46,605 nt of DNA. Source: a virus. Of this stretch, positions 13,780 to 22,179 are shown piece after piece. The stretch lies in the IMG/VR virus record IMGVR_UViG_3300036766_001049, positions 1 through 46,605 of that record. One strand, given 5' to 3'. Under the pieces are notes generated by a model. The model saw only the letters and a program-made list of their open reading frames with translations. It was not told the DNA's origin and did no database searches. Each line of letters starts with the position of its first letter. Within the stretch, counting starts at the first letter, position 1. Both the position numbers and the translations under genes were made by a program.

Positions 13780-14566
13780 ACCAACTAAAGAAGAGTTAGA
13801 AGCCCAGGAAAAAGCTGCACTTGAAGCTAATCCGTCTGAACCGGAACCTTCAGAACCAGCACCTGAACCTGAACTGGAGTCAAGTGAACCCGCGCTGTCT
13901 GAACCGGAACCTTCAGAACCAGCACCTGAACCTGAATTACAAACTGAACCTTCAGAAGAAGAAAAAGAGAAACTAAAAAAGAAGTTGTCTGCTTCCGCGC
14001 GGGAGAATCAGAAGATTTATGCTAAAAATAGGGTAATTAATAAGGCTTTGGCTGATGCCGAGGATGTTCCGGAACCAACAGAAGAAGAGTTATTGAAAGA
14101 ATTTGGAGAAATTGAATGGGATGTAATGAGTGATACGGAAAAAATGTTGGCTAAAGAAACCTTTATTAGCCGAAAATGGCGAAAAGTAATATCAACAGCT
14201 AAAGAACAAGCTACTAAAATTGAAAAGTGGAATGAGTCAGTAGAAGAATTTGTAGATGATCCTAAAACCTTAATTGATAATCCGGACTTAGAAAGTAAAA
14301 CTACTGAATTTAAGGAATTTGCTCTTCAAGAAACCAACAATAGTGTCCCAATGAATATTCTTGTTTCTGCTTTTTTACATGAGCAGACAAAAAATAAGTC
14401 AACTAATAAAAGTCAAATGTTCGAAAGAGGGAAGGGTGGATCAAATGAAAAACCAATACCGAAAGATGGAACAATAACTTTAGAAGAAGGACGTAAATTA
14501 AGAGAGACAGATTACAATAAATGGAAAGAAATGTTAGCAGCCGGTAAGATAAAATCTGATCTTTGA
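13763..14566 (+). CDS. Scaffold-like protein
   Basis: 267 residues directly before the capsid gene. Residues 20-70 are Pro/Glu/Ser repeats (EPEPSEPAPEPELESSEP). The rest is charged and helical, with possible coiled coil (EKEKLKKKLSASARENQKIY). High charge, low complexity and position fit a scaffolding protein that shapes the prohead and is then lost. No protease gene is visible nearby. Confidence 0.6.
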   Translation: MPQHHKPTKEELEAQEKAALEANPSEPEPSEPAPEPELESSEPALSEPEPSEPAPEPELQTEPSEEEKEKLKKKLSASARENQKIYAKNRVINKALADAEDVPEPTEEELLKEFGEIEWDVMSDTEKMLAKETFISRKWRKVISTAKEQATKIEKWNESVEEFVDDPKTLIDNPDLESKTTEFKEFALQETNNSVPMNILVSAFLHEQTKNKSTNKSQMFERGKGGSNEKPIPKDGTITLEEGRKLRETDYNKWKEMLAAGKIKSDL

Positions 14567-14591
14567 AGCTATTTTGCTTTTATTTCTCCTA

Positions 14592-14620
14592 TTGACAAGG
14601 GATAAAAAATCTTATTATAG
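14592..14620 (+). promoter_or_regulatory. Capsid gene promoter
   Basis: TTGACA (14592-14597) is followed by GGGATAAAAA and TTATTATAG, giving a -10 at 14613-14618 (15-base spacer) or 14615-14620 (17-base spacer). The upstream string CTATTGACA also occurs at 17105 and, on the minus strand, near 7020. Confidence 0.6.
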
Positions 14621-14642
14621 TTAAAAACAGATAACTCCAAAC

Positions 14643-14678
14643 CCCTAACGGGACGGTAAAGAAATCTACAACTTTACC
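14643..14678 (+). promoter_or_regulatory. Two hairpins in the capsid gene leader
   Basis: CCC/GGG around TAAC (about 14643-14652) and GGTAAAG (14655-14661) with CTTTACC (14672-14678), ending three bases before the ATG at 14682. No normal ribosome site is present. The second hairpin would place the start codon at the foot of a stem, which may stabilise the message or control translation. Confidence 0.55.
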
Positions 14679-14681
14679 AGA

Positions 14682-15791
14682 ATGTCAGCATACGGAACAA
14701 AATTAGCAGAAGGTTTTTCAAGCAAAGTCATGCAGTTTGTGTATGATAAGAATTTGCTTGATTCTATCGTTAACAGAAATTTTGAAGGCGAGATTAACGC
14801 AATAGGTTCCAAATTAAATATCCTCGATTTTGATAAAATTTCAGAAAAGACTTACGCGAATGCAGCCTTAACGGCAGACATCCTTACGGAAAATAATGGT
14901 CAGTTAATAATTGACCAATACAGGTCATTTTACTGGAAAGAAAAAGTCCTTGCAAAATGGCTTTCTTATATTAAACAGCCACATCCTTATATAGTTACTC
15001 AGGTCGGAAACGAAAGAGATAAAAATCTTGATACTTTTGCTCTAGGTTTTTATGGAGATATTGGAGCAGGGAATAGGATTGGAACTGATGCCAATGATGC
15101 AACTACTATAGATATAGTAGCGACCACAGGAGCTTTCACAATTTCAGGCGGAACACCGGCAGACCAGACATGGGTGGGTCGCGGAATTAAAACAGTTGGT
15201 GATTCAACGTGGCGCAGGGTTAAAACAGTTACAAATACTACAACTGGATTCATTGAAGATGACTTGGATGATGTAACTTCCCAATATAGCGGAGGTACAA
15301 TTTCCAGTGCTTCTTATGTAGTTGAGGCGATTAGTGCAGTTGCTATAACGACAGCAAATATTTTGAATAAGGTTGCTACTGTAAGACAGAAACTTGATCT
15401 TGCAGAGAAAAATGGAAATTCAGCAGTACCGGATTCAGACAGATTTGCAATTTTGCCTCCTGAGTTTTTCACAATACTTACTCAGGGAACTGGAATTGCC
15501 CTTCATGTAGACGAAGCTTTTCAGGATCTGGTTAAAAAAGGTTACATGGGCGAATTACAATCATTCAAACTTTTCAAGAGTAACAGACTTACCGGTAATA
15601 ACACAGATGGTTATCACTGCATCTTCGGACATCAGAATTGGCTTACATTTGCAGAAAAAGTGCTTGATGCCAGAATGGAAGAAGACCTACCCGGAGATTT
15701 TGGTACAGCTTACAAAGACTTGTTTGTATACGGAGCTAAAGTTAAAGATATAGCCAGACACCAAGCAGCGGAATTATTCGCAACATTCTAA
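14682..15791 (+). CDS. Major capsid protein
   Basis: 369 residues. N-terminal part (AYGTKLAEGFSSKVMQFVYD), an internal IGAGNRIGTDANDATT insertion-type region and a C-terminal LFVYGAKVKDIARHQAAELF suit phage coat proteins of the HK97 fold, closest in style to P22-like coats. It has its own promoter and leader, as expected for the most abundant virion protein. Upstream is the scaffold-like gene; downstream a terminator-like structure may lower read-through. Confidence 0.8.
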   Translation: MSAYGTKLAEGFSSKVMQFVYDKNLLDSIVNRNFEGEINAIGSKLNILDFDKISEKTYANAALTADILTENNGQLIIDQYRSFYWKEKVLAKWLSYIKQPHPYIVTQVGNERDKNLDTFALGFYGDIGAGNRIGTDANDATTIDIVATTGAFTISGGTPADQTWVGRGIKTVGDSTWRRVKTVTNTTTGFIEDDLDDVTSQYSGGTISSASYVVEAISAVAITTANILNKVATVRQKLDLAEKNGNSAVPDSDRFAILPPEFFTILTQGTGIALHVDEAFQDLVKKGYMGELQSFKLFKSNRLTGNNTDGYHCIFGHQNWLTFAEKVLDARMEEDLPGDFGTAYKDLFVYGAKVKDIARHQAAELFATF

Positions 15792-15816
15792 AGCTTGGTA
15801 GATAAATAATTAATAC

Positions 15817-15879
15817 AAGCCTAAAGCTTAAAGCCTAAAGCTCAACAAAAGCATTAGGTTTGGAGAATAGGCTTTTTTT
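15817..15879 (+). terminator. Terminator or attenuator after the capsid gene
   Basis: AAGCCTAAAGCT is repeated at 15817-15828 and 15831-15842. AGCCTA (15832-15837) can pair with TAGGCT (15868-15873), which is followed by seven T bases. The loop is long (30 bases), so strength is uncertain. It would reduce transcription into the next gene. Confidence 0.45.
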
Positions 15880-15889
15880 AGAGGAAAAA

Positions 15890-16798
15890 ATGGCAACATT
15901 TGAAATAAAAGAAAATTTATCAAGAGAGAATCGGGATGAACTCACTAGGATTGAGGCAATTGCCAGTGCATTTAGAAACACAATAGAAGCAGCTTTTATT
16001 GCTGCACTTGACCCTTATGTAGCGAATAGGGTTTTGAGATGGGACACACAACTTGTCCAGGGTTCTACAAATCCAACTCATTTGTCAACAGATTTAATTT
16101 TGGAAGCGGAAGGGAATACACTCCCTACGGGATATTCCGGGTTCAGAAAAGGTGCAGTTTTCTATCTTTTAAGTAGAACTGGTGGAAATGTCTATATTAA
16201 TACAGGCACATCAAGTGTAGCCCAATGGTCTAACCCGCAACCGGAAGTAGCATCACCATCTACATCTATGAGTCCATCACCATCTTTAAGTCCTTCACCA
16301 TCCGTATCGCAGAGTCCAAGTGTTTCCGGTTCGGCATCAGGTAGCGCGAGTGGTTCACGATCAGCAAGTGCCAGTGCTTCACGATCAGCAAGTGCCAGTG
16401 CTTCAGCTTCCCTTAGTGCATCAGCATCTGTCAGTGCCAGTGCTTCAGCTTCCCTTAGCCCATCAGGTTCAGTATCATCCAGTGTTTCAAAGTCAGCGAG
16501 TCCATCAGGTTCAGTATCATCCAGTGTTTCGGCATCTGCTTCGCCTAGCGGCTCAAATTCAGCCAGCGCCTCTGCATCAATTTCAGCAAGTGCATCTGCA
16601 AGCGAATCAAGGTCACAATCGCCTTCTAAGAGTCCATCATCAAGTCCGTCACGCTCGGTATCTAGATCACTTTCACCATCTGGTAGCGCAAGTCCGTCCG
16701 GTAGTGCATCAAGATCATCTAGCGCATCTCTTAGCCCGTCACCATCGCTTTCACCGTCGCAGAGTGCATCGCCAAGTGCATCAATATCATTTCCTTAA
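15890..16798 (+). CDS. Virion protein with beta domain and Ser-rich repeat tail
   Basis: 302 residues from the ATG at 15890, which has GAGG just upstream; a TTG at 15860 would extend it. Residues 1-115 form a compact domain ([37 protein letters not shown]), probably a capsid decoration or fibre base. Residues 120-300 are almost only Ser, Ala, Pro, Gly with rare Arg, Lys and Gln, as in [15 protein letters not shown]. Both AGY and TCN serine codons are used. This tail resembles those of three later virion proteins and could carry dense O-glycans. Confidence 0.65.
   Translation: MATFEIKENLSRENRDELTRIEAIASAFRNTIEAAFIAALDPYVANRVLRWDTQLVQGSTNPTHLSTDLILEAEGNTLPTGYSGFRKGAVFYLLSRTGGNVYINTGTSSVAQWSNPQPEVASPSTSMSPSPSLSPSPSVSQSPSVSGSASGSASGSRSASASASRSASASASASLSASASVSASASASLSPSGSVSSSVSKSASPSGSVSSSVSASASPSGSNSASASASISASASASESRSQSPSKSPSSSPSRSVSRSLSPSGSASPSGSASRSSSASLSPSPSLSPSQSASPSASISFP
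16250..16793. repeat. Ser/Ala/Pro-coding low-complexity repeat
   Basis: Imperfect repeats of short units such as TCAGCAAGTGCCAGTGCT. A 24-bp unit is tandem near 16362-16410, and a block containing CCATCAGGTTCAGTATCATC recurs at about 16461 and 16501. All are in frame with the Ser-rich tail. Confidence 0.8.
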
Positions 16799-16801
16799 TA
16801 T

Positions 16802-17104
16802 ATGAATAAAACAGATTACAATTCTAATTTAAGCTTAAATTTAAAAGCAAATGGTGATACAGTAATTGCCGGTAAATATGATTTGATTGCTGTGGTTATA
16901 AATACTAAGGGCGGATCTTCTAATACATTAAAGATTTATGATAATACTGCTGGGACAGATGGAATTAGGGCAAGTATTGATACAACTGCCTCTGTTGGAC
17001 GATTAGAATATGGTATTCCTTTTCTGGATGGTATTCATATAGTTATAGCAACTGGCACAGCCCCAGACATTACTGTTATCTACAGAGAATCAATTCACGC
17101 TTAA
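16802..17104 (+). CDS. Small beta-rich structural protein
   Basis: 100 residues beginning MNKTDYNSNLSLNLKANGD. Alternating hydrophobic strands (YDLIAVVINTKGG, TLKIYDNTAGTDG, GIHIVIATGTAPD) suggest a beta-sandwich of the small head-decoration or fibre-linked type found after capsid genes. It follows the Ser-rich protein by three bases. No exact family recognised. Confidence 0.55.
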   Translation: MNKTDYNSNLSLNLKANGDTVIAGKYDLIAVVINTKGGSSNTLKIYDNTAGTDGIRASIDTTASVGRLEYGIPFLDGIHIVIATGTAPDITVIYRESIHA

Positions 17105-17107
17105 CTA

Positions 17108-17137
17108 TTGACAGGAGATAAAACTCTTGTGTAAATT
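17108..17137 (+). promoter_or_regulatory. Promoter at the head of the sugar operon
   Basis: TTGACA (17108-17113), 18 bases, TAAATT (17132-17137). An ATG lies directly after the -10 (17138) and another at 17144, where transcription would start. The sequence TTGACAGGAGATAAAA closely resembles the capsid promoter TTGACAAGGGATAAAA. Confidence 0.55.
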
Positions 17138-17143
17138 ATGTGT

Positions 17144-17344
17144 ATGAGGCGTGTTGACTTCCTTCTTCCCGAGGATTCCCTTAATTTCCTTAAATCACGC
17201 GAAGGAACACTTTCTGAACATATTAGATGGGCAATTGATCAATATATCCATAAATTAAGACAAGAAGAAACAAGACTCGCCCAAAATGCGAGTTCTTCGG
17301 CTTCTTTAAAAGGAGGTGACGATGGACAAACAACAAATAGTTGA
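17144..17344 (+). CDS. Ribbon-helix-helix-like regulator
   Basis: About 66 residues from 17144 (MRRVDFLLPEDSLNFLK); an ATG two codons earlier lies against the -10. VDFLLPEDSLNFLK is a ribbon-type strand and turn, and TLSEHIRWAIDQYIHKLRQE the following helices, as in CopG/Arc-like DNA-binding proteins. The C-terminal 25 residues are flexible. Being first in the glycan operon, it may repress its own promoter. The 3' end overlaps the next gene and contains its ribosome site. Confidence 0.6.
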   Translation: MRRVDFLLPEDSLNFLKSREGTLSEHIRWAIDQYIHKLRQEETRLAQNASSSASLKGGDDGQTTNS

Positions 17345-17594
17345 AGGGGAAATGTTGACACCTATTCCAAGGGAACAAGGTGAATCAATAACTATGGATT
17401 TTCCTGACGCTATACGCGAAGTTGTTAGTGGTAAAAAAGTAACTCGGATTGAATGGGCAAATACTGATTATGGTTTTGTGAAAGATGAATGGTTGACGAT
17501 TTCTAGGGATGGTAAATTTCATACATGGCTTATATCTCAAGGTGACATGGACGCAAATGATTGGATAGTGGTGATAGATGCAACAAAAAATTGA
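17322..17594 (+). CDS. DUF2829 family protein, Tad2-like Thoeris antagonist candidate
   Basis: 90 residues from the ATG at 17322, with AAAGGAGGTGA immediately upstream; a GTG at 17316 lies inside that site. Residues 26-85 match the DUF2829 pattern: MDFPDAIREVVSGKKVTR, then W, a WLTISRDGK strand, and WLISQGDMDANDW. Members called Tad2 bind and remove the cyclic ADP-ribose-type signal of the Thoeris defence system. DUF2829 proteins occur widely in phages and not all have been tested, so anti-defence function here is inferred. The N-terminal 25 residues are an extension compared with a typical member. Confidence 0.7.
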   Translation: MDKQQIVEGEMLTPIPREQGESITMDFPDAIREVVSGKKVTRIEWANTDYGFVKDEWLTISRDGKFHTWLISQGDMDANDWIVVIDATKN

Positions 17595-18459
17595 TTTAAC
17601 AGTTTGTATTCCTAATCGTAATTCACCTTTCACTGCTAAAACCATAGAAGATGTACTTAAAAATGCTGGTTGTAGTGTTGAAGTTATTGTGAATGTAGAT
17701 GAACAGTGGCCTGAACCACTTTCAGAGGATGAAAGAGTCCACTATATCCATCCAAGCGCCCCTGTGGGGCTTAGAGCGGGTGTTAATGCCTGTGTAGCGA
17801 TGGCAAAGGGTAAATACATCCTGAAAACAGACGATCATTGTGCTTTTGGAGAGAACTTTGGCAAAATCTTAATTGAAAATCATAAAGAGGATAACTGGGT
17901 GCAGATTCCAAGACGTTATGCATTGGATGCTGAAAACTGGCAGATTGAAGAACAAAACAATAATAAATACCCGGTTGACTATATGTATATTGATTTTCCG
18001 CGCAAAGGGAAAGATCATGATGATGGGATGCATGGAGTTCCTTGGAAAAGGGATAGGATAGAAGAGATAGATGATACTCCTAGTATGCAAGGTTCTTGTT
18101 ACTTTATGTTAAGAGATTATTTTTACAAGTTAGGATTAATGAGTGAAGAGGGATATGGACAATTCGCTCAAGAAGCTCAAGAGATAGGTTTTAAGACATG
18201 GTTAGGTGGCGGCGCTCTGAAAGTAAATAAAAAGACGTGGTATGCACATCTTCATAAGGGGAATAAATATGGGCGATTCTATAATTTTCCGGGTGGGACA
18301 GTAGAAGCATCGAGTTGGAGCGCTTCCCATTGGTTAAATGATGAAGAACCCAATATGGTTCATAAATTTGAGTGGTTTATAGATGAGAAGTTCCCAGGTA
18401 TGCCAACGTGGCCTTTGGATTGGAAAGAGCAAATAAAGGAGATGGGATGGACGAGCTAA
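17578..18459 (+). CDS. GT2-type glycosyltransferase
   Basis: 293 residues with a GT-A fold. LTVCIPNRNSPFTAKTIEDV is the nucleotide-sugar-binding start, VGLRAGVNACVAMAKGKY the middle helix, and KTDDHCAF (83-90) replaces the usual DxD metal site. SMQGSCYFM, WLGGGALKVNKKTWYAHLH and a Trp-rich end (MPTWPLDWKEQI) are shared with three other GT2 proteins of this island. It transfers a sugar from a nucleotide donor, probably in the cytoplasm; no membrane helix is seen. It overlaps both neighbours. Confidence 0.85.
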   Translation: MQQKIDLTVCIPNRNSPFTAKTIEDVLKNAGCSVEVIVNVDEQWPEPLSEDERVHYIHPSAPVGLRAGVNACVAMAKGKYILKTDDHCAFGENFGKILIENHKEDNWVQIPRRYALDAENWQIEEQNNNKYPVDYMYIDFPRKGKDHDDGMHGVPWKRDRIEEIDDTPSMQGSCYFMLRDYFYKLGLMSEEGYGQFAQEAQEIGFKTWLGGGALKVNKKTWYAHLHKGNKYGRFYNFPGGTVEASSWSASHWLNDEEPNMVHKFEWFIDEKFPGMPTWPLDWKEQIKEMGWTS

Positions 18460-18977
18460 GTAAATTGGGGATTAAATACGGCACAGACAAAATAGGCAAG
18501 CACAATTACTTGCCTGTCTATTATGACCTATTCAAAGATAGACGAAATACGGTCAAAAAAGTTCTTGAAATAGGTACGGCTGAAGGTGCAGGATTATTTA
18601 TGTTTAGAGAGTTCTTCCTTGCAGCGACAATTTACGGAGCTGAAATTGATCAAAAGCGTGTTGATCTTATGAAAGGTGAAGATCGAATAGAAGTATATAA
18701 GTGTGATCAGACAAATGAAAATGATCTTGATTCAATAATTGAAAAGATCGGTTCAGATATTGATTTTGTCATAGATGACGGTTCTCATAAACCAGAAGAT
18801 CAAGTATTTACCTGTTTGGAACTAATGCCTTTATTAAATAAAGAGGTTACTTATGTAATTGAGGATGTTGCTAAACCTGAAATTGCAGAATTTTTGCGTA
18901 ATAAATATGAATGTGCAGTAGTTGAAGTCGGTAAGCGCTATGATGACAGGTTAATAATAGTGAGGCACGAAAAATGA
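18447..18977 (+). CDS. Class I methyltransferase, sugar O-methyltransferase type
   Basis: 176 residues from the ATG at 18447 with AAAGGAG upstream. LGIKYGTDK, then VLEIGTAEGAG (SAM-binding loop), IYGAEIDQKRV and DFVIDDGSHKPEDQ are the marks of the mycinose/rhamnosyl O-methyltransferase-like group, where the DDGSH segment lies at the metal and sugar site. The same domain is fused to a GT2 in the gene at 19374. It probably methylates a hydroxyl of the phage glycan. It lies in a tightly overlapping operon. Confidence 0.8.
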   Translation: MDELSKLGIKYGTDKIGKHNYLPVYYDLFKDRRNTVKKVLEIGTAEGAGLFMFREFFLAATIYGAEIDQKRVDLMKGEDRIEVYKCDQTNENDLDSIIEKIGSDIDFVIDDGSHKPEDQVFTCLELMPLLNKEVTYVIEDVAKPEIAEFLRNKYECAVVEVGKRYDDRLIIVRHEK

Positions 18978-19387
18978 CAATCGGATTTACCTGTGGCACA
19001 TTCGACCTTTTTCATGTAGGGCATATTCTTATGCTAAAAGAGGCTAAAAGTGTCTGTGATTATCTAATTGTAGGGATTCAGACAAATCCTCAACTTGATA
19101 GAAAAAATAAAAGAAAACCTATTCAGTCTTTATTTGAAAGAATAGCACAAATAAAAGCTTGTAAATATGTTGATAGAATTGTTGTTTATGAAACTGAACA
19201 TGATCTAGAGGATTTATTAAATTTTATGGATATAGATATTAGAATAGTTGGAGAAGATCATGAGGGTAAATCAATAACAGGACAAGAAATTTGTAAAAAA
19301 AGAAATATACCAATTTATTACAACTCTAGAAAACATAATTTTTCAACAACAGAACTTATAGAAAGGATTAAAAATGGCAAAACTTAG
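18974..19387 (+). CDS. HIGH-type nucleotidyltransferase (sugar or glycerol phosphate)
   Basis: 137 residues. GTFDLFHVGH (8-17) is the HxGH-containing nucleotide-binding motif of cytidylyl/adenylyltransferases. FERIAQIKACKYVDRIVVYE and a late NFSTTELIERI complete the family pattern. In HldE-type enzymes the last motif is GYSTTxII, so the protein may activate heptose 1-phosphate. Glycerol 3-phosphate cytidylyltransferase (TagD type) is the main alternative. The presence of GmhA- and HddA-like genes nearby favours the heptose route. Overlaps: ATGA with the upstream methyltransferase, 14 bases with the downstream gene. Confidence 0.75.
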   Translation: MTIGFTCGTFDLFHVGHILMLKEAKSVCDYLIVGIQTNPQLDRKNKRKPIQSLFERIAQIKACKYVDRIVVYETEHDLEDLLNFMDIDIRIVGEDHEGKSITGQEICKKRNIPIYYNSRKHNFSTTELIERIKNGKT

Positions 19388-20843
19388 TATTTTAATTCCA
19401 TGCCGGAATGAACCCTATTTGAAAAAGATGGTAGATGACATCTTTGTAAAAGCTTCTGGTGAAATTGAAGTTATAGTTGTTTTAGATGGTTTAACGATAC
19501 ATCCACTACCAGATGAAAGGCCAAATTTGGTCTTTATCAAAAAACCAGTATCAGAAGGTTTAAGACCTGCTATCAATGATGCTGCCAAAATTGCGACAGG
19601 TAAATACATAATGAAAGCAGATGCTCATGTAGCATTTGCTTCCGGATTTGATGAAGAACTTCAAAAGGATTGTGAAGATAACTGGATTGTAATTCCGCGC
19701 CGTTACGATTTAGATCCTATTGAGTGGAAACCAATACCAAATACAGATATAGATTATTACTATTTAGGTTTCCCCTGGGGTAGACCGGATTTTATAATGT
19801 CTGATTTACGTTGGTTTACAAGAGCAATTGGGAGAAAAGATATTATGATTGACGATACTATGACTTTTGGAGGAAGTGTTTGGTTTACATCAAAAGATCA
19901 TTTTAATAATTTAGGTGGGATGAGTAGTGAAGGTTATGGCACGTTTAATTTAGAACAACATGAATTAGGATTAAAAACTTGGTTAGGCGGAGGACGTGTG
20001 GTAGTTAATAAGAATACTTGGTATGCCCATTTTGGGCAGGATTATCGTTTACGGCCATATCATAATACTACTGATTCTAGTATTAGTATGGGTGTAACCA
20101 TACAAGCAGGAATATGGTCAACTCATTATTGGATTGAGAATAAATGGAAGGATAGAATACATGATTTTGATTGGTTAGTTGAGAAATTTTGGCCTTTACC
20201 TACTCCGGGTCATCGTACTGGAAAAGAAAGACATACATGGCCTTTAAATTGGAGAGATTATTACGAAGGGAGAATTACAGAACTTTGTGGTTTAGCTAAT
20301 AAATACGGTTCTGACAAATGCCCACCGACTCATCAATATACTCCGCGTTATTTTGAAGTCTTAAAAGATAAACGGGATTTAATTAAAAAAGTATTGGAAA
20401 TTGGTGTGGGGAATCCGGAGACCATGACTCACATTGAAAATTATACAGTAGGAGCAAGCTTACGGATGTGGAGAGACTTTTTTCCAAATGCGCAAGTTTA
20501 TGGTGCTGATAATGATCCGGCAGTCATGTTCAAAGATGATCGGATTGAAACATTTTTGGTTGACCAAAGAAGTAAAAAGGATTTAGAAAACTTAATTGCA
20601 AAAATAGGCAATGATATTGACTTAGTAATTGATGATGGTTCTCATCTCTTAGAAGACCAAATATTTAGTTGTAAAACATTGATGCCGCTACTTAAAAAAG
20701 ATGTAATTTACGTTGTTGAGGATATTGCAGATCATAATGCTTTAATGCAGGGACTCAGTGATTATGACTGCGAATACAAAATGTTTAAAGAAAAAAGCGG
20801 TTTTACTGATAGATTAGTTTTTATAAAGCATAAAAATGAGTAA
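19374..20843 (+). CDS. GT2 glycosyltransferase fused to a sugar methyltransferase
   Basis: 489 residues in two domains. Residues 1-295 are GT2: LSILIPCRNEPYLKKMVDD, EGLRPAINDAAKIATGKY, KADAH (81-85), GGSVWFTSKDHF and WLGGGRVVVNKNTWYAHFG. Residues 300-489 are a methyltransferase like the gene at 18447: LANKYGSDKCPPTHQYTPRY, VLEIGVG, VYGADNDPAV and DLVIDDGSHLLEDQIFS. Fusion suggests that a sugar is added and methylated on the same complex. It overlaps both neighbours and uses the same AT-rich codons. Confidence 0.85.
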   Translation: MAKLSILIPCRNEPYLKKMVDDIFVKASGEIEVIVVLDGLTIHPLPDERPNLVFIKKPVSEGLRPAINDAAKIATGKYIMKADAHVAFASGFDEELQKDCEDNWIVIPRRYDLDPIEWKPIPNTDIDYYYLGFPWGRPDFIMSDLRWFTRAIGRKDIMIDDTMTFGGSVWFTSKDHFNNLGGMSSEGYGTFNLEQHELGLKTWLGGGRVVVNKNTWYAHFGQDYRLRPYHNTTDSSISMGVTIQAGIWSTHYWIENKWKDRIHDFDWLVEKFWPLPTPGHRTGKERHTWPLNWRDYYEGRITELCGLANKYGSDKCPPTHQYTPRYFEVLKDKRDLIKKVLEIGVGNPETMTHIENYTVGASLRMWRDFFPNAQVYGADNDPAVMFKDDRIETFLVDQRSKKDLENLIAKIGNDIDLVIDDGSHLLEDQIFSCKTLMPLLKKDVIYVVEDIADHNALMQGLSDYDCEYKMFKEKSGFTDRLVFIKHKNE

Positions 20844-21705
20844 AGTATCAATTATTATTCCGGCTAGGGCTGAGAAGTTTGAGAATCTTTCAAGAACTAT
20901 TGAAAGTATACGCCAAAATGCAACTGGTGAATATGAAATTATTATTGGTTTTGATGGATTACCACATTTTCAATTCTTCGATGCAAAAGTTATTAATTTC
21001 CCAAATGTTGTTGGTATTAAAACTAATATCAATGCTATGTGTGCAATGACTACTGGTAAATATATTTACAAATCAGATGCTCACTGTTCTTTTGGTAAAG
21101 GCTTTGATGAGATCTTACAAGCTGATATGCAAGATGATTGGATTGTTATGCCTCGTTTTTATATTTTAGATGGTAAAACTTGGCAGTGGCAGGATGAGCG
21201 GTTTTATGATTATTTCTATCTTTCCTGCCCCTTCACAGACCCTAGAGGGTTTAGATTTAAAGCCGGTGGGCATTGGCCGGAAATGACACAAGAACGTCTT
21301 ACAAGTCATCCCACAGTCGATGAGACACCACAGATACACGGTTCTGGATGGTTTATGACAAAAGACAGGTTTTTTGAACTTGGTGGTTTTCCGAATATTG
21401 ATCCTTATGGTCACGCGCAAGAACCTATATGGCTTGCTTTGAAAAATTGGTTGATAGGTGGCAAAGTTATGGTCAACAAAAAGACATGGTACGCTCATCT
21501 GCATCAACAGGGGAATAAACGTGGATACCAGATGGACAAAGAACAGGAGAACAAGAGTTACGATATTGCTGCCCGACATTTTGTAAGAGATAAAGGTAAT
21601 TATTTACACAATTTTGAGTGGTTTGTTGAGAAATTTTATCCAATGCCAACGTGGAATCCAAATTGGAAAGAACAACTTATTAATTGGCAGAAGGAGAACG
21701 CTTAA
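20836..21705 (+). CDS. GT2-type glycosyltransferase
   Basis: 289 residues, third member of the local GT2 set. VSIIIPARAEKFENLSRTI, KSDAHCSF (79-86), HGSGWFMTKDRFFELGG, WLIGGKVMVNKKTWYAHLHQ and the NPNWKEQLINWQ end are clear. The DxD motif is again DAH. Its 3' end is overlapped for 26 bases by the HNH endonuclease gene on the other strand. Acceptor and donor unknown. Confidence 0.85.
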   Translation: MSKVSIIIPARAEKFENLSRTIESIRQNATGEYEIIIGFDGLPHFQFFDAKVINFPNVVGIKTNINAMCAMTTGKYIYKSDAHCSFGKGFDEILQADMQDDWIVMPRFYILDGKTWQWQDERFYDYFYLSCPFTDPRGFRFKAGGHWPEMTQERLTSHPTVDETPQIHGSGWFMTKDRFFELGGFPNIDPYGHAQEPIWLALKNWLIGGKVMVNKKTWYAHLHQQGNKRGYQMDKEQENKSYDIAARHFVRDKGNYLHNFEWFVEKFYPMPTWNPNWKEQLINWQKENA

Positions 21706-22132
21706 TATGTTTTCTAATACGTCTTTTTTCAGTTTTCTCATAAATACGCATACATTCTTTGCATTTTCGATGGCCTCTATTGTCAGAGCTAAGTGGATGT
21801 CCATATTTGCAAAGAGTTTTTCTAGCATTTATAGCAGTTACACCATTTCCTTTGAGAGTATTTTCCTTATGACTTATAAGTTGAAGATGATTGGGGTTAA
21901 CACAAGCTCTGTTATTGCAAATATGGTCAAGTTCTTTATCAGCAAAACTTTTCCATTGAGGTATCTCACCATTCTCCCAAATATAGAGAAGTCTATAAAC
22001 TCGCCATATTTTGCCTCTAAACGAAATTCTTCCATAACCATTATCCAATTTTCTAGTCCAATTCCAGCATTTAGTACTTGGATCAACAGAAATATACGAA
22101 AAAATACGTTTAGCTTCTTTTTGTGTGAACAT
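21680..22132 (-). CDS. HNH homing endonuclease inserted in the glycan operon
   Basis: 150 residues from the ATG at 22132. CWNWTRKLDNGYGRISFRGK is the usual N-terminal part of HNH_3-type phage endonucleases. LDHICNNRACVNPNHLQLIS holds the HNH core, and CKYGHPLSSDNRGHRKCKEC is a C-terminal zinc finger. It lies on the opposite strand to 20 surrounding genes, separates GT2 from the GmhA-like gene and has its own promoter, as expected for a free-standing mobile gene. An ATG-like codon at 22207 would extend the frame but lies upstream of the promoter. Confidence 0.85.
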   Translation of the reverse strand: MFTQKEAKRIFSYISVDPSTKCWNWTRKLDNGYGRISFRGKIWRVYRLLYIWENGEIPQWKSFADKELDHICNNRACVNPNHLQLISHKENTLKGNGVTAINARKTLCKYGHPLSSDNRGHRKCKECMRIYEKTEKRRIRKHIKRSPSAN

Positions 22133-22159
22133 ACGCAAATTATACCATATTATTTGCGT
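22133..22159 (-). promoter_or_regulatory. Palindrome around an extended -10 promoter of the HNH gene
   Basis: ACGCAAAT (22133-22140) and ATTTGCGT (22152-22159) are perfect inverted repeats. On the minus strand they enclose TGGTATAAT, an extended -10, with TATAAT six bases before the ATG. A protein bound to the palindrome would block the promoter. The message would be leaderless. Confidence 0.6.
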
Positions 22160-22179
22160 GATTGTAAGGAGGGAATTAT

